Source of the DNA: Larus michahellis
Lineage: Eukaryota > Chordata > Aves > Charadriiformes > Laridae
Length of the DNA: 64,000 nucleotides
Direction of reading: 5' to 3'
Assembly: GCF_964199755.1 (NCBI RefSeq)
Contig: NC_133896.1
Span: 179,303,185 to 179,367,184 of the forward strand
How positions within the stretch are numbered: the stretch's first letter is position 1; each line of letters begins with the position of its first letter. Under the pieces are notes generated by a model. That model was not told the DNA's origin and did not search any database. It was given only the letters and a program-made list of their open reading frames with translations. Below are positions 11,331-22,023 of this stretch, piece by piece. Both the position numbers and the translations under genes were made by a program.

Positions 11331-13265
11331 TTTTTCAGAGTTCACTCTCATACTTCAAGGCTTTCTTAATGGACAATCTTTTCATTGTTTGTACTATATG
11401 TGAAATATATACTTTTTCCTTCCAGAAGGCAGGTTTACTGTTTTTACTGACTTGTAAAGCAGTTACTTCCTGATCCGAAAGGGAAGGGTTGGTTTTTTGT
11501 TGTTTTTTCTTTTTCCAAACACATAACTTGACTTAAAAGCACGTAGTTTTCACTTTCTGAGGAGTATAAAGAAGTGCTTTAGAGTAAAATATCAGCAGAC
11601 AGAGCTAAAGCCAGGACTGGAGTTTGTGTATTGTTACGGTTTCTAGTTTCATTAACTATTTTGCAAATACTTGAGTGTGATATCTTGGGTTTTTTTCAGG
11701 GTTAAGATTGACCTGGACATATGCGGTGCTAAATTGCATTTTTTAATTTTTTAAGCATATCAGACAGTTTTTACATATATATAGTTCATGTGTAAGATTT
11801 ATTAAAAAAAAAAAATAAGGGGAAAGATCTCGTTAGAATTTGGTTGGAGTATGATGTAATTACTAGATAGACTTTTGGTATAACATGTCTATCAATGTAA
11901 ATAACCATCATATTTATGTATTTCTTGTTTATAATTTTATGAAAAACAAACTCAAAGAAAATGAAAATAAAACAAGCAGGGTAGTATGTGCATTTCTTAA
12001 AAGTGTCCTTTCTTGCTCCTGATGGTTGTTTTTGTTCTGTTTCTATCATGGCATCTGTTTTTCTTTTCTTTCTTTTTATGTTCAGCTTATAGAAACTGTA
12101 AATGGCTGACAGGTTCTTTTTACATGTATTTAAGTTCCAGTTGGGACTTTCTCCATGAATTAGCTCAAGGCCACGATAGCAAATAAACCCATGAAATATA
12201 AAGTGTTTTCTTAACATCGGAGGCCGCCTTCTACACAGCTTATGCATAAAGCCAGTTAAATGGTCAACAAATATTCTATACCTGTCCCAAAGTTTAAGAA
12301 ACACTGTATGGAGATGTCTGAGTCCATCTGTTAAAGAAAAACTGAATTGCTCTGTTTGAAGTAGTTTAGCAATGCTCGTCCCTCTGTTTCCTGTCTTTCT
12401 GACTCAGCCAAGTTTCCTACAGAGGCTTAAGACACATAAGCACGTAGACTTTCCTTCACCTTTGTGTAAAATTCTTATTTATATCATGAGAATTTAAGCT
12501 GTGGATTGAAGATGTTAACTTTACATATCCAGAATCTCATCAATCTTAAAGAAAAGAGATTTGACAAATCCTCCCTACAGAATGACTGTGACATTCTACT
12601 TCTGAGGTTTTACTCTAAGTGAAAAAGTCAGGAAGACATCTAATTTTTAATTAGTTCTCCTCATTTGGGAGATCATCTGATTTTACTGGCAGAATTAGCA
12701 AGTGAAATCACTTAGGAGCTGCCATGTAAATGTCCTCTACCCCTAGGGCCTCAGTATATTTAATGAGTACAGTGTTAACCTGGAAACATTATCATTGATT
12801 TTAAATGAGAGCAACTGTGAAATTTGGAGGAAATCATTAAATTGAAATAATTATTTTGATTCCTTTCTTGATCACTGATAATGGAAATTAGACACGTAAA
12901 TCTCTTTTATGCATAAAAGAGGACAATTTCTGTACCTTTCCCCCATTTTACTAGTTATAATAAATAATTTAAATTCATTCCAGACATATTTTATAGTGTT
13001 TTCTGACAAACAAGGTGAACAACTTGCAGGATGTATCAAAGAACAAACAAGGCTGCAAGTCTTTTCCTCCTTTATTTTTATTTTATAACTTCTTTTGTTA
13101 ACTTATACATAGTATGACATTTTACTGAAACAATTTAGAAAAATATTCTGAGATTGTGTGGTAAACTTTCAAGTACCATTTTTTTGGTACTATGATACTA
13201 TGGTACATCAACCATATTTCTGTGGCCAATTTGTGACATTCAATTTGATTACTAATAAAGACCAT
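11331..13265. other. AT-rich intergenic DNA
   Basis: No gene recognised. A minus-strand frame of 172 codons (11786-12304) is the longest in the stretch. It is rich in Lys, Ile and Phe, has no motif or clear splice context, and is probably chance. A GTTTTTTGTTG-like run lies near 11492-11513. Confidence 0.5.
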
Positions 13266-13467
13266 TTATGGGCTCATTGACAGGGCTTTAAACTAGATAT
13301 GAGGGGGGAAGGGGACATAACTGGGCCTGTCAGGACTAAACCCAAGGGAAGCATGTCAGGGCTTGAAGGATGGTGGACTAGTGAGGACTCTTGCTCTGCC
13401 ATTTCATTTGAGAGAAGGGATAGATGTTTAGAAATCATGGAAGCAACTGAGAAGGGTCTGGCAGGAA

Positions 13468-14649
13468 ATGGGGCCCACACTCAGAAAAAGGTGTTGGAAT
13501 CTATCTCATCTGAAGTGCATCTATACCAATGCACACAGTATGAGCAACAAACAGGGGGAGCTTGAAGCCATGATGCACCAGGAAAACTATGACATAGTGG
13601 CTATCACAGAAACGTGGTGGGATGCCTCACACGACTGGAGTGCCACAATCGATGGTTACAAGCTCTTCAGGAGGGACAGACAGGAAAGGAGAGGTGGAGG
13701 AGTGGCCCTGTATATTAGAGAATGCTATGAGAGCTCGGAAATCAAGTATAGTGATGATGGGGTGGAGACTGCTTGGATTAGGTTAAGGGCCAATAAAGCT
13801 GATATCGCTGTGGGAGTCTGCTATAGACCTCCCAACCAAAGCAGTGAGGTGGATAAAGCTTTCTATAAGCAGCTGGGGGAAATCTCACAGTCACTTGCCA
13901 TTGTTCTTGTGGGGGACTTTAACCTCCTGGATATCTGCTGGGAATACAACACAGCAGAGAGGGAACAATCCAGGAGGTTCCTGGAATGTGTGGAGGATAA
14001 ATTCCTCACACAGCTGGTAAGTGAGCTGACCAGGGAAGGTGCCCTGCTGGACCTGCTTCTTGTGAACAGGGAAGAATTTGTGGGGAAAGTAAAGGTTGGT
14101 GGCTGTCTAGGGCACAGTGATCATGAGATGATTGAGTTTTTGATTCTTGGAGAAACAAGGAGAGGGGTTAGTAAAACTGCCACCTTAGACTTCCGGAGGG
14201 CAAACTTTGACCTGTTCAGAAGACTGCTGGACAAAATCCCTTGGGAGGCTGCCCTGAAGGATATAGGAGCCCAGGAAGGCTGGACATACTTCAACAGAGA
14301 AGTCTTAAAGGCACAGGAGGAGGCTGTCCCTGTGTGCCAAAAAACAAGTAGGCGGGGAAGGAGACCGGCCTGGCTAAATAGGGACCTTCGGCTGGACCTC
14401 AAGAACAAAAGGAGAGTCTCTGACCTCTGGAAGAGGGGACAGGTCTCTCATGAAGACTATAAAGACGTAGTGAAGCTATGCAGGGAGAAAATTAGGAGAT
14501 TCAAAGCACAGCTAGAATTCAACCTAGCTACAGCCGTTAAGGATAAGAAAAAATGTTTCTATAAATTCATTAACAACAAAAGGAGGATTAGGGAAAATCT
14601 CCCTCCCTTACTGGATGCAGAGGGAAACAAACATAGTCACAAAGGATGA
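13468..14649 (+). pseudogene. CR1 ORF2 endonuclease domain remnant
   Basis: The open frame covers the APE-type endonuclease of CR1 ORF2, which in active elements nicks target DNA to start target-primed reverse transcription. Visible motifs in order: NAHSM near the start, ITETWW (catalytic Glu), GGGVALYIR, GVCYRPP, VGDFN (catalytic Asp and Asn) and GHSDHEMIEF (catalytic SDH). After the endonuclease, the linker KNKRRVSDLWKRGQVSHEDY leads toward the RT. The frame ends at 14649, past a shift into another phase that continues from 14615. The Met at 13468 is not necessarily the original start, since CR1 ORF2 begins upstream. Confidence 0.9.
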
Positions 14650-16081
14650 GGAAAAGGCTGAGGTGCTCAATGCCTACTTTGCCTCAGTCTTTAGCAGTGG
14701 AACTAACTGTTCCCTGGGCACCCAGCCTTGTGAGCTAGGAGACAGGGAGGGGAAGCTGAACGAGGTCATCACAGTTAAAGAGGAACTGATCAGTGACCTG
14801 CTATGCCACTTGGATGCGCACAAGTCTATGGGACCAGATGGGTTACATCCAAGAGTGCTGAAAGAGTTGGCAGACGTGCTCGCCAAGCCACTTTCCATTA
14901 TCTACCTGAAGTCATGGCTAACTGGGGAGGTCCCAATGGACTGGAGGGTAGCAAATGTAGCACCCATCTACAAGAAAGGCAGAAAGGAGGATCTGGGAAA
15001 CTAAAGGCCTGTCAGTCTGACCTCGGTAGCAGAGAAAGTCATGGAGCAGATCATCTTGAGTGCCATTACAAGTCATATAATGGACAAGCAGGGGATCAGG
15101 CCTAGTCAGCATGGGTTTATGAAAGGCAAGTCCTGCCTGACAAACCTGATCTCCTTCTATGACAAGACGACCCGATTATTCGACAAGGGAAAGGCTGTGG
15201 GCATTGTCTACCTAGACTTTTGAAAAGCATTTGACACTGTCCCCCATAGAATTCTCATGGAAAAACTGGCAGCTCATGGCCTGGATGACACCAAATTAAG
15301 CGTGAGTGTTGATCTGCATGAGGATAGGGAGGCTCTACAGAGAGACTTGGATAGATTGGACTGATGGGCCAACGCTAACTGTATGAGCTTCAACAAGGCC
15401 AAGTGCCAGGTCCTGCACTTGGGCCACAACAACCCCATGCATCGCTACAGGCTTGGGGAAGTGTGGCTGGAGAGCTGCCTGGCAGAAAAGGACCTGGGGG
15501 TTCTAATTGACAAGTGGCTGAATATGAACCAGCAGTGTGCCCAGGTGGCCAAGAGGGCCAATGGCATCCTGGCTTGTATTAGAAATAGTGTGACCTGCAG
15601 AAGGAGGGAGGTGATTGTCCCCCTGTACTCAGCACTGGTGAGGCCACACCTTGAGTATTGTGTCCGGTTCTGGGCACCTCAATATGAGAGAGATATCGAG
15701 GTGCTGGAGCGAGTGCAGAGGAGGGCAACGAAGCTGGTGAAGGGCCTGCAGAATAAATCTTATGAGGAGCGACTGAAGGAGCTGGGACTGTTTAGTTTGA
15801 GGAAGAGGAGGCTGAGGGGAGACCTCATCGCTCTCTACAGCTACTTGAAAGGCCATTGTAGAGAGGTTGGTGCTGGTCTCTTCTCACAGGTAACTAGCGA
15901 TAGAACAAGAGGGAATGGGTTCAAGCGGCAACAGGGTAGGTTTCGGCTGGACATTAGGAAAAAATTCTTCACAGAAAGAGTGGTTAGACACTGGAATAGG
16001 CTGCCCAGGGAGGTGGTGGAGTCACCATCCCTGGATGTGTTTAAGAGTCGTTTAGATGTGGTGTTGGGGGATATGGTGTAG
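14615..16081 (+). pseudogene. CR1 ORF2 reverse transcriptase and C-terminal remnant
   Basis: This single phase, broken by stops, continues the element. 14615-15004 holds VTKDEEKAEVLNAYFASVF and GPDGLHPRVLKELA. A TAA at 15002-15004 replaces the tyrosine expected in GNYRPVSL. 15005-15223 holds RPVSLTSV, QHGFMKGKSCLTNL and VYLDF before a TGA. From 15224 the frame reads KAFDTVPH and AAHGLDD, then jumps straight to TKLSVSVDL, losing the segment that carries PQGSVLGP and the FADD box. After a TGA at 15361-15363 it is open from 15383 to 16081 through [21 protein letters not shown] and [19 protein letters not shown]. The catalytic centre is destroyed. Confidence 0.9.
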
Positions 16082-16166
16082 GGGAGAACTTTGTAGAGAG
16101 GGGTCGATGGTTGGACTCGGTGATCCCAAGGGTCTTTTCCAACCTAAATGATTCTATGATTCTGTT

Positions 16167-19100
16167 GTATCAGTATGGAAACTCATTTACTGCAAAATTT
16201 ACAATGCCTGTCTAAATTGTGAATGACTGCTCCCTGGAGCCGTACAGACAGCTATCAAAGATCAGCCCTGCAAAAGTTCTTGAATAGGCCTATAGAACTG
16301 TTGCTCTTATCACACATCCTTTTACTACTGGAAAACAAACAATGTCTAGAATTAAGCAGAGATTTGAGTACCTATGCCTCTCAGTTCCTGTTACTGCTAA
16401 TACAAAAGTCTCATGTTAAAAAAAAAAAAGCACTTCCAGTTAAATATTAGGACTGAAATCTAGTTAGTAGTCAGTAGTACTACTATTAACTAGTAGTCAG
16501 TTATCAGCAGTAAAAATCAGCAGTAATAAAATTAAATTTTTATGTGTGAGTATATATATATATGCACATATACATGCATATGGTTTCAAACATAATAAGT
16601 TTTAGCAAGTACGCCTGACAGAATAATAAAAAATACATTCAGGCATAATATAAAAGTATAGCTTTCCAAATTGTCTTCCATATTTTCCTGCAAAGAAAAA
16701 GATGATATCTGACATCTTAAAATAATTACACGTTCTTACATTTTAAACACAAATTCATGGAAAAACACTAGCAAAAAAGAGGTCTTGATTTCACAAATCG
16801 ATTCATAATCAATGGGGACTGCACCTTTTAAAATCAGAAGTGGTGTACAAATCTATCTCAATAATGGAGAAGACTAGTTCAAAATGTAATTTAAAGCAGT
16901 CTGAAAGGGTAAATAACATCATAGAAAAAAATTAAATATTATATTTATTGAAATAAAGAAAAATATAAGAAACACATCAAAACTTCAGGAAACTGTGCAG
17001 TCTTTAGAAGGACAGAAAACTAGATAATTTTCACCGAGAAGAAGCTCATCCATTTTTGACCACCTCAGAGATATATTCCTTTCTTAGTCACTAGTGATTT
17101 TTAGAAGTAATGTATAGGAGTAACAAAGTTAAAAAATTATAATAAAATGGAAAAAAACCCATACCCAAACCCATTCATTTTTACTTAACATAAAGATACA
17201 CTAAAAAATTCAGATTCAGTTAGAAACTGCATCACTTTCTTAGACAGCTTCACTGGATATAGTCTTACCAAATTCAGGGAACTGTGCCAATTTGCATTGC
17301 AATAGATTTGGCCTTCCCTTATTAATACATTATTAACACTATTAATATTAATAAAGCAAAACACTTGAGGCCATTCTATCACGAGAACTTTTTATTATTA
17401 TTTTCAGTAATAACTGCATCTGCTCTCGATGATCAAAATCAACACTTGTCATTATATAAAACATTATATCTAAAAATGTAAATTTGCTTCTAAGAACTGT
17501 CAAGTAGGATATGAGAATTCATTAAGAGTTGAAAGACTTCTCTTAAACAAAAGCAGAGTACTTAAAAAATGCTTAGAAATCAGCCTAACTAAATGGAACC
17601 TGGAAAAATATATTAGTCAAACAGAAAGAGATCCAATTCTACAGTGCTCTTGATCATGTAGTTATTTGCAGCTGCAGAATACGGGTGTAAATCATTACCA
17701 TTTTGATATTTCTAAGAAAGTAAATGTGTATGTATACTCAAGAACAAAATCATTGTAATCTGTGAATTTTGACTTCTGAGACTTCCTATAATTTATTTCT
17801 ATTGTTGGAAAAAGGAGTATAAAAGCAGCTCCGTTATCGAATTGCCAGATAATTTTGATTTGCAAAGAAGGCCCAAAACTGTGCAATATTTGGATGGCCC
17901 ACAGTAAATGTGTACTTTCTGCATATTTCTCTGTCAACATAGTCCCTTTTGCTGCTACTTTCATATTCTTCTTTATGGTTCTGTTAGATATGGAACTTAA
18001 AGAAAGAAACCATTCTGGCAACTGCTTTGCCAGTAAACTTCTGTGAATTATATCTTGGTGAATAATATCTTGGAAAAGATATAAAGAACTGATACTTGTT
18101 ATATATACCACCCAAGAATATTCATTCCAGTACTGACAGCCACAATCTGCCTGATTTATAAGCCAGTCAATATGGTTTTGTACAGAGATGAGTGATGATT
18201 AAAAGTCAAGATTTTCCTTTTAACACTCTTCATTTCGAACTTTTCTTGTCTTTATTTTCTGTTATTATTTTTCACAAAAACTTATATGTCCTTAGAAAAG
18301 AACAAATAATAAAGTATTACCCTAGTAGAAGGAGACATTCAGCTATGAAAGAAAAAAAAATAATCTCCAAGTAGTAGGAACTCATCAAGATATAATCAAA
18401 GAAATATCTTGAACTGAAGCTGTTTCAAACACTTGAAACATGTGGTACAGTTTGTCACTGTATGCCCCGCACCTTGCTGCTCACTTGTTCCTTTGATTTT
18501 TTGGTTACTGATTTTCATTCATTTACATCAAGTTCCAGCAGAAGTATGCTTTATGAACCATGGCTGTGTTGCAGGACACAAATTGCTATAAGAAGGCATA
18601 CTGAACCCACATGTAGTGAATCTTGCTTTTTGAGCATGTACAAACCTTATGTTTCACAAATACTGTGAATAAATCATTTAAACTCACTATGTGCCTCTCT
18701 AGCTCTGAATTTCCCTAGAACTACCTTGGTGTGAGCTCCTGGGGCATCTATTGGTAGATCAGTATATAAGGTCCCACAGACCTTATAAAAAAGTATGGTT
18801 ATTTCCAAGCTATTGGCAAGACTTGTGACTTTTTTAATTTTAAAGAACAACTGCTGGGAGACAAACTGGTGTCTTGTTTCTATTTTACGTGATTTCCTTA
18901 CAGTCAGAGGACTGGTCCAAGCTGTCAAAGACCTTTATTTAGTCCACATCTTACACCAACAGGGTGAAATAAACATTCTGGACTTCCCAGGAAAAAGCCT
19001 TAGACATTACACTAACAGATACTGTGTTGGAGCAGATAAATTCTCTTGGTTCCTGCTTTTGAAGCGGTGCTGTTATGCAATAAGAAAAAACAATTTTTAA

Positions 19101-21060
19101 TGTGTCAGAAGAGATATCACAAGTGTAAAAATAACTCCTATATCCTCTGAAAGCTGGATTATATGAATTTGGCACCTTCAGAATAGGAGAGAAAAATTAA
19201 TCCTAAATTTTCAGTTTCTCTCAGCTTTTCAACTATTGCGCTATTATTGAAGACTAATTAACTAATATTCTATTGATGATATTTTTTGGATGGAGTGATT
19301 ATTATTGCCATTTATGAGGGGAAAATATGCTGATAAAGTTTGTTTGTTGTGTCTTGAGATTTCTGTAGGCCATTCAGAAGATGTTGGCAGAGTCACTGGA
19401 TTCAGTATGCAGCATCAAGGATCAAGATCTTGGTCATGCAACAGATCAAAATAAAACTCCCTACATGCATGCACATAAACAAAGAACAGTGATACTAGTG
19501 ATTTTTAAAGTCAAAAGGGTTGGGCTTTATATATTTATTTTGTCATTACTTGCCAAATACAAATTTTAGGCTTCGGCAAAACCAAATTTCCCAAACCTAA
19601 ATTAGGATTCCAAAGCTGTCTTTTGGGTCTTGCCTGTAATCACATTTCAGGGGTAGCATTTGCTTTAGGTTCGGTCTATCAATTTCTCATGCAGCTATTA
19701 TTATTTTGAAAAGGCCTTTGCAAAGCATCAGTACTTTCCAGCCTGGACACATGGGCCTGTGTATCAGCTTGGAATAGTCAAATCTGTATGCCAGCAAAAT
19801 ATCTGAGTGCTCACTGTAGCTAATTCCCACAGTAGATTTTGAGAAACATGATTAAATTGTGTTCAGTGTCACAAAATGTGAATGGGTGAGAACAGAACAA
19901 GAGTCTTACTTCTGCCATTGTAATGCATAGAAAATATATCTACTTAATTAAACTGATCTAACTATAATCTGATGCAGACATTCGTTTATCAAGGATTAAT
20001 TATAATACACAAATGCTGTTCATAGTTACAAGTACACTATTACCCACAACACAGTTTAAAATCCAATGAACATATGGCATTTGCAGAACCAGCAGTGTCA
20101 CAAAAAAAACGAAGCAGTTGTCATATTTTATTAATTTTATGATAAACTATCACTGCATTGTAATTATATGAGCAAGACAGTCAGCCAACATCATTATCTG
20201 AGCTCCTGTTTTCTTTGAATCCCTTGTAACTTAGAAGTCCTATTATTTATGAATACTACATTGTTTTACTGAATGTGAATTATTGAAGGGATAGAGGGTT
20301 GAGTTATTCTTCAGTATTATTCCAATATAGCAATGATTTATGCTAGGTATTAATTTTGTCATGTTTCATGTTGTACCTATTTATATATAGTTCTTGGCAA
20401 GAGTAACTATCCCAATACTCCTTAGGTAATGAGCTATTAAGTTCAACAAGTGAACTTACAGTGCCCTTAGAAATAAAGCATTCACTTTTACCTCTCATTC
20501 ATGTCAGAGGTTAATAATTTCACAAGTTAATAACTTCCATCTAACACAGGTAATCAATATTATTCTGTTGCATAAGATGGAATGAATAAAAAAATTATTT
20601 TAGTAACAGATACCAGTAGACTCCAAAATCAGAGAAAAAAAAATACTTTTGGTAACTGAGAAACAAGTAACTTTGTAATTAAATTACCACAAACGAACTA
20701 AAAACTTGCACATTTTAAATAGATAGCTGTAATTATTTTCATTACATAAATAAAGCCATGAGATATAACCCAACAGCCAGTGCTATATCTTAAATGAACT
20801 TCATGTTGCAGTACTGACCACTATTTCGAAAAAATAATGATTAAAATAATATCTCATTCCTATATTACCAATTTCTTCTAAGCAAGAGTAAAAATTCAAG
20901 AACCTTAAATCTGTCAGGTTCATGTACACACCTTGACAGTGCTCATCTTGCATCAAGGTGCACCAGATAAATGACATTTTGCCTCAGAATGCCTTTGTTA
21001 TTACTATTTAGACATAACTTAAGAAATTATCTGTCTATTCTGATTTTAAAAGTCAGCAAT
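16167..21060. other. AT-rich intergenic DNA
   Basis: No gene or known repeat family recognised in nearly 5 kb. Minor structures: a self-complementary AGTAGTACTACT between repeats of TAGTAGTCAGT near 16467-16502, a TA run near 16553-16562, and a hairpin at 18765-18787. Frames up to 138 codons (minus, 17695-18111) lack any motif. Confidence 0.5.
18765..18787. repeat. 9-bp perfect inverted repeat, 5-nt loop
   Basis: TATAAGGTC at 18765-18773 and its exact reverse complement GACCTTATA at 18779-18787 surround the loop CCACA. The stem is short and may be chance in AT-rich DNA. No T-run terminator logic applies in a vertebrate. Confidence 0.8.
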
Positions 21061-21345
21061 AGAATCATAGAATCACAGAATTGCCTAGGTTGGAATGGAT
21101 CTTTCAGATTATTGATCCCAACCATTAACCTAACACTGACAAAACCACCACTAAACCATGTCTCCAAGCACCACGTCTACCCATCTTTTAAATACCTCCA
21201 ACATGATGATTCCACCACTTCCTTGGGCAGCCTGTTCCAATGCTTGATAACCCTTTAGTTGCAGAACGTTTTCCTAATACCCAATCTAAACCTTCCCTGG
21301 AGCAATTTGAGGCTATTTCCTCTTCTCCTAATAGGTCAAGTAGAC
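21061..21345 (-). mobile_element. CR1 LINE 3' end, minus strand
   Basis: The plus strand starts with the reversed tail AGAATCATAGAATCACAG and continues through AGGTTGGAATGGATC, CCACTTCCTTGGGCAGCC, TGTTCCAATGCTTGATAACC and CCAATCTAAACCTTCCCTGG, the standard order of a minus-strand CR1 3' region. Similarity fades near CTCTTCTCCTAATAG. Only 3' UTR and the end of ORF2 are present. Confidence 0.9.
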
Positions 21346-21363
21346 ACCACAAACACTTCACTC

Positions 21364-21366
<3 letters not shown>

Positions 21367-21408
<42 letters not shown>
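21367..21408 (+). repeat. A42 homopolymer
   Basis: Forty-two uninterrupted adenines. CR1 elements end in short octamer repeats rather than poly(A), so this is not the tail of either neighbouring CR1. It may be a slippage-expanded A-run or the tail of some other retrocopy, but no retrocopy body is recognised upstream of it. Confidence 0.97.
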
Positions 21409-21410
<2 letters not shown>

Positions 21411-21607
21411 ACATTAAACAGAAAACTTATAATACTTGCAAGAACAATTTACTAGTAGTTCCTGGGAGAAGCGGAGGACAAACAAGAGAAAAACAATAGG
21501 TGAAATAAAGAACATATTACATCGAAGTGGAAGCCAAGCAGAATTTTTAGCATAGACAATAGTCCTATATGTTCTTCTTGTTCTCTGTTAATGTATCAGT
21601 ATAGGCC

Positions 21608-22023
21608 AGAAGATGATCAGAGGGCTGGAACACCTCTCCTATAAGGACAGGCTGAGAGAGTTGGGGTTGTTCAGCCTGGAGAAGAGAAGGCTCCAGGGAC
21701 ACCTTATAGCAGCCTTCCAGTACTTAACAGGGGGCCTACAGGAAAGATGGGGAGGACCTTTTAGCAGGGCTTGTTGTGATAGGACAAGGGGTAATGGTTT
21801 TAAACTAAAAGAGGGCAGATTTAGACTAGATATAAGGATGAATTTTTACGATGAGGGTGGTGAAACACTGGAAGAGGTTGCCCAGAGAGGCAACCCTGAA
21901 AACATTCAAGGTCAGGTCGGACAGAGCTGAGCAACCTGATCCGTTGAAGATGTCCCTGCTTATTGCAGGGGGTTTGGACAAGATGACCTGTAAAGGTCCC
22001 TTCCAACCCAAACTATTCTATGA
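21608..22023 (+). mobile_element. CR1 LINE 3' end, plus strand
   Basis: Landmarks in order: ATGATCAGAGGGCTGGAACA, CCTATAAGGACAGGCTGAGA, TTCAGCCTGGAGAAGAGAAG, GGGGTAATGGTTTTAAACT, TTTAGACTAGATATAAGGA, GAAGAGGTTGCCCAGAGAGG and CCTTCCAACCCAAACTATTC. The ORF2 C-terminal frame is open for 105 codons from 21613 before it shifts. The copy is inactive. It lies about 260 bases from the oppositely oriented copy at 21061-21345. Confidence 0.93.

Larger units (their letters stand above)
13266..16166 (+). mobile_element. CR1 LINE, 2.9 kb, 5'-truncated with internal deletion
   Basis: This is the longest mobile element here. It begins just ahead of ORF2 and holds the apurinic/apyrimidinic endonuclease domain, parts of the reverse transcriptase, the C-terminal region and the 3' UTR. 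The 3' UTR ends with ATGATTCTATGATTCTG at about 16149-16165, the octamer-type CR1 tail. ORF1 is missing. The ORF2 frame carries one frameshift near 14615-14650, stops at 15002-15004, 15221-15223 and 15361-15363, and an in-frame deletion of roughly 65 codons in the RT palm. It cannot retrotranspose. The relatively intact endonuclease frame suggests a moderately young copy. Confidence 0.95.

Noticed and set aside
11786..12304. 172-codon minus-strand frame
   Set aside because: Lys/Ile/Phe-rich, no motif, no splice context, and it ends in an A-run. Likely chance in AT-rich DNA.
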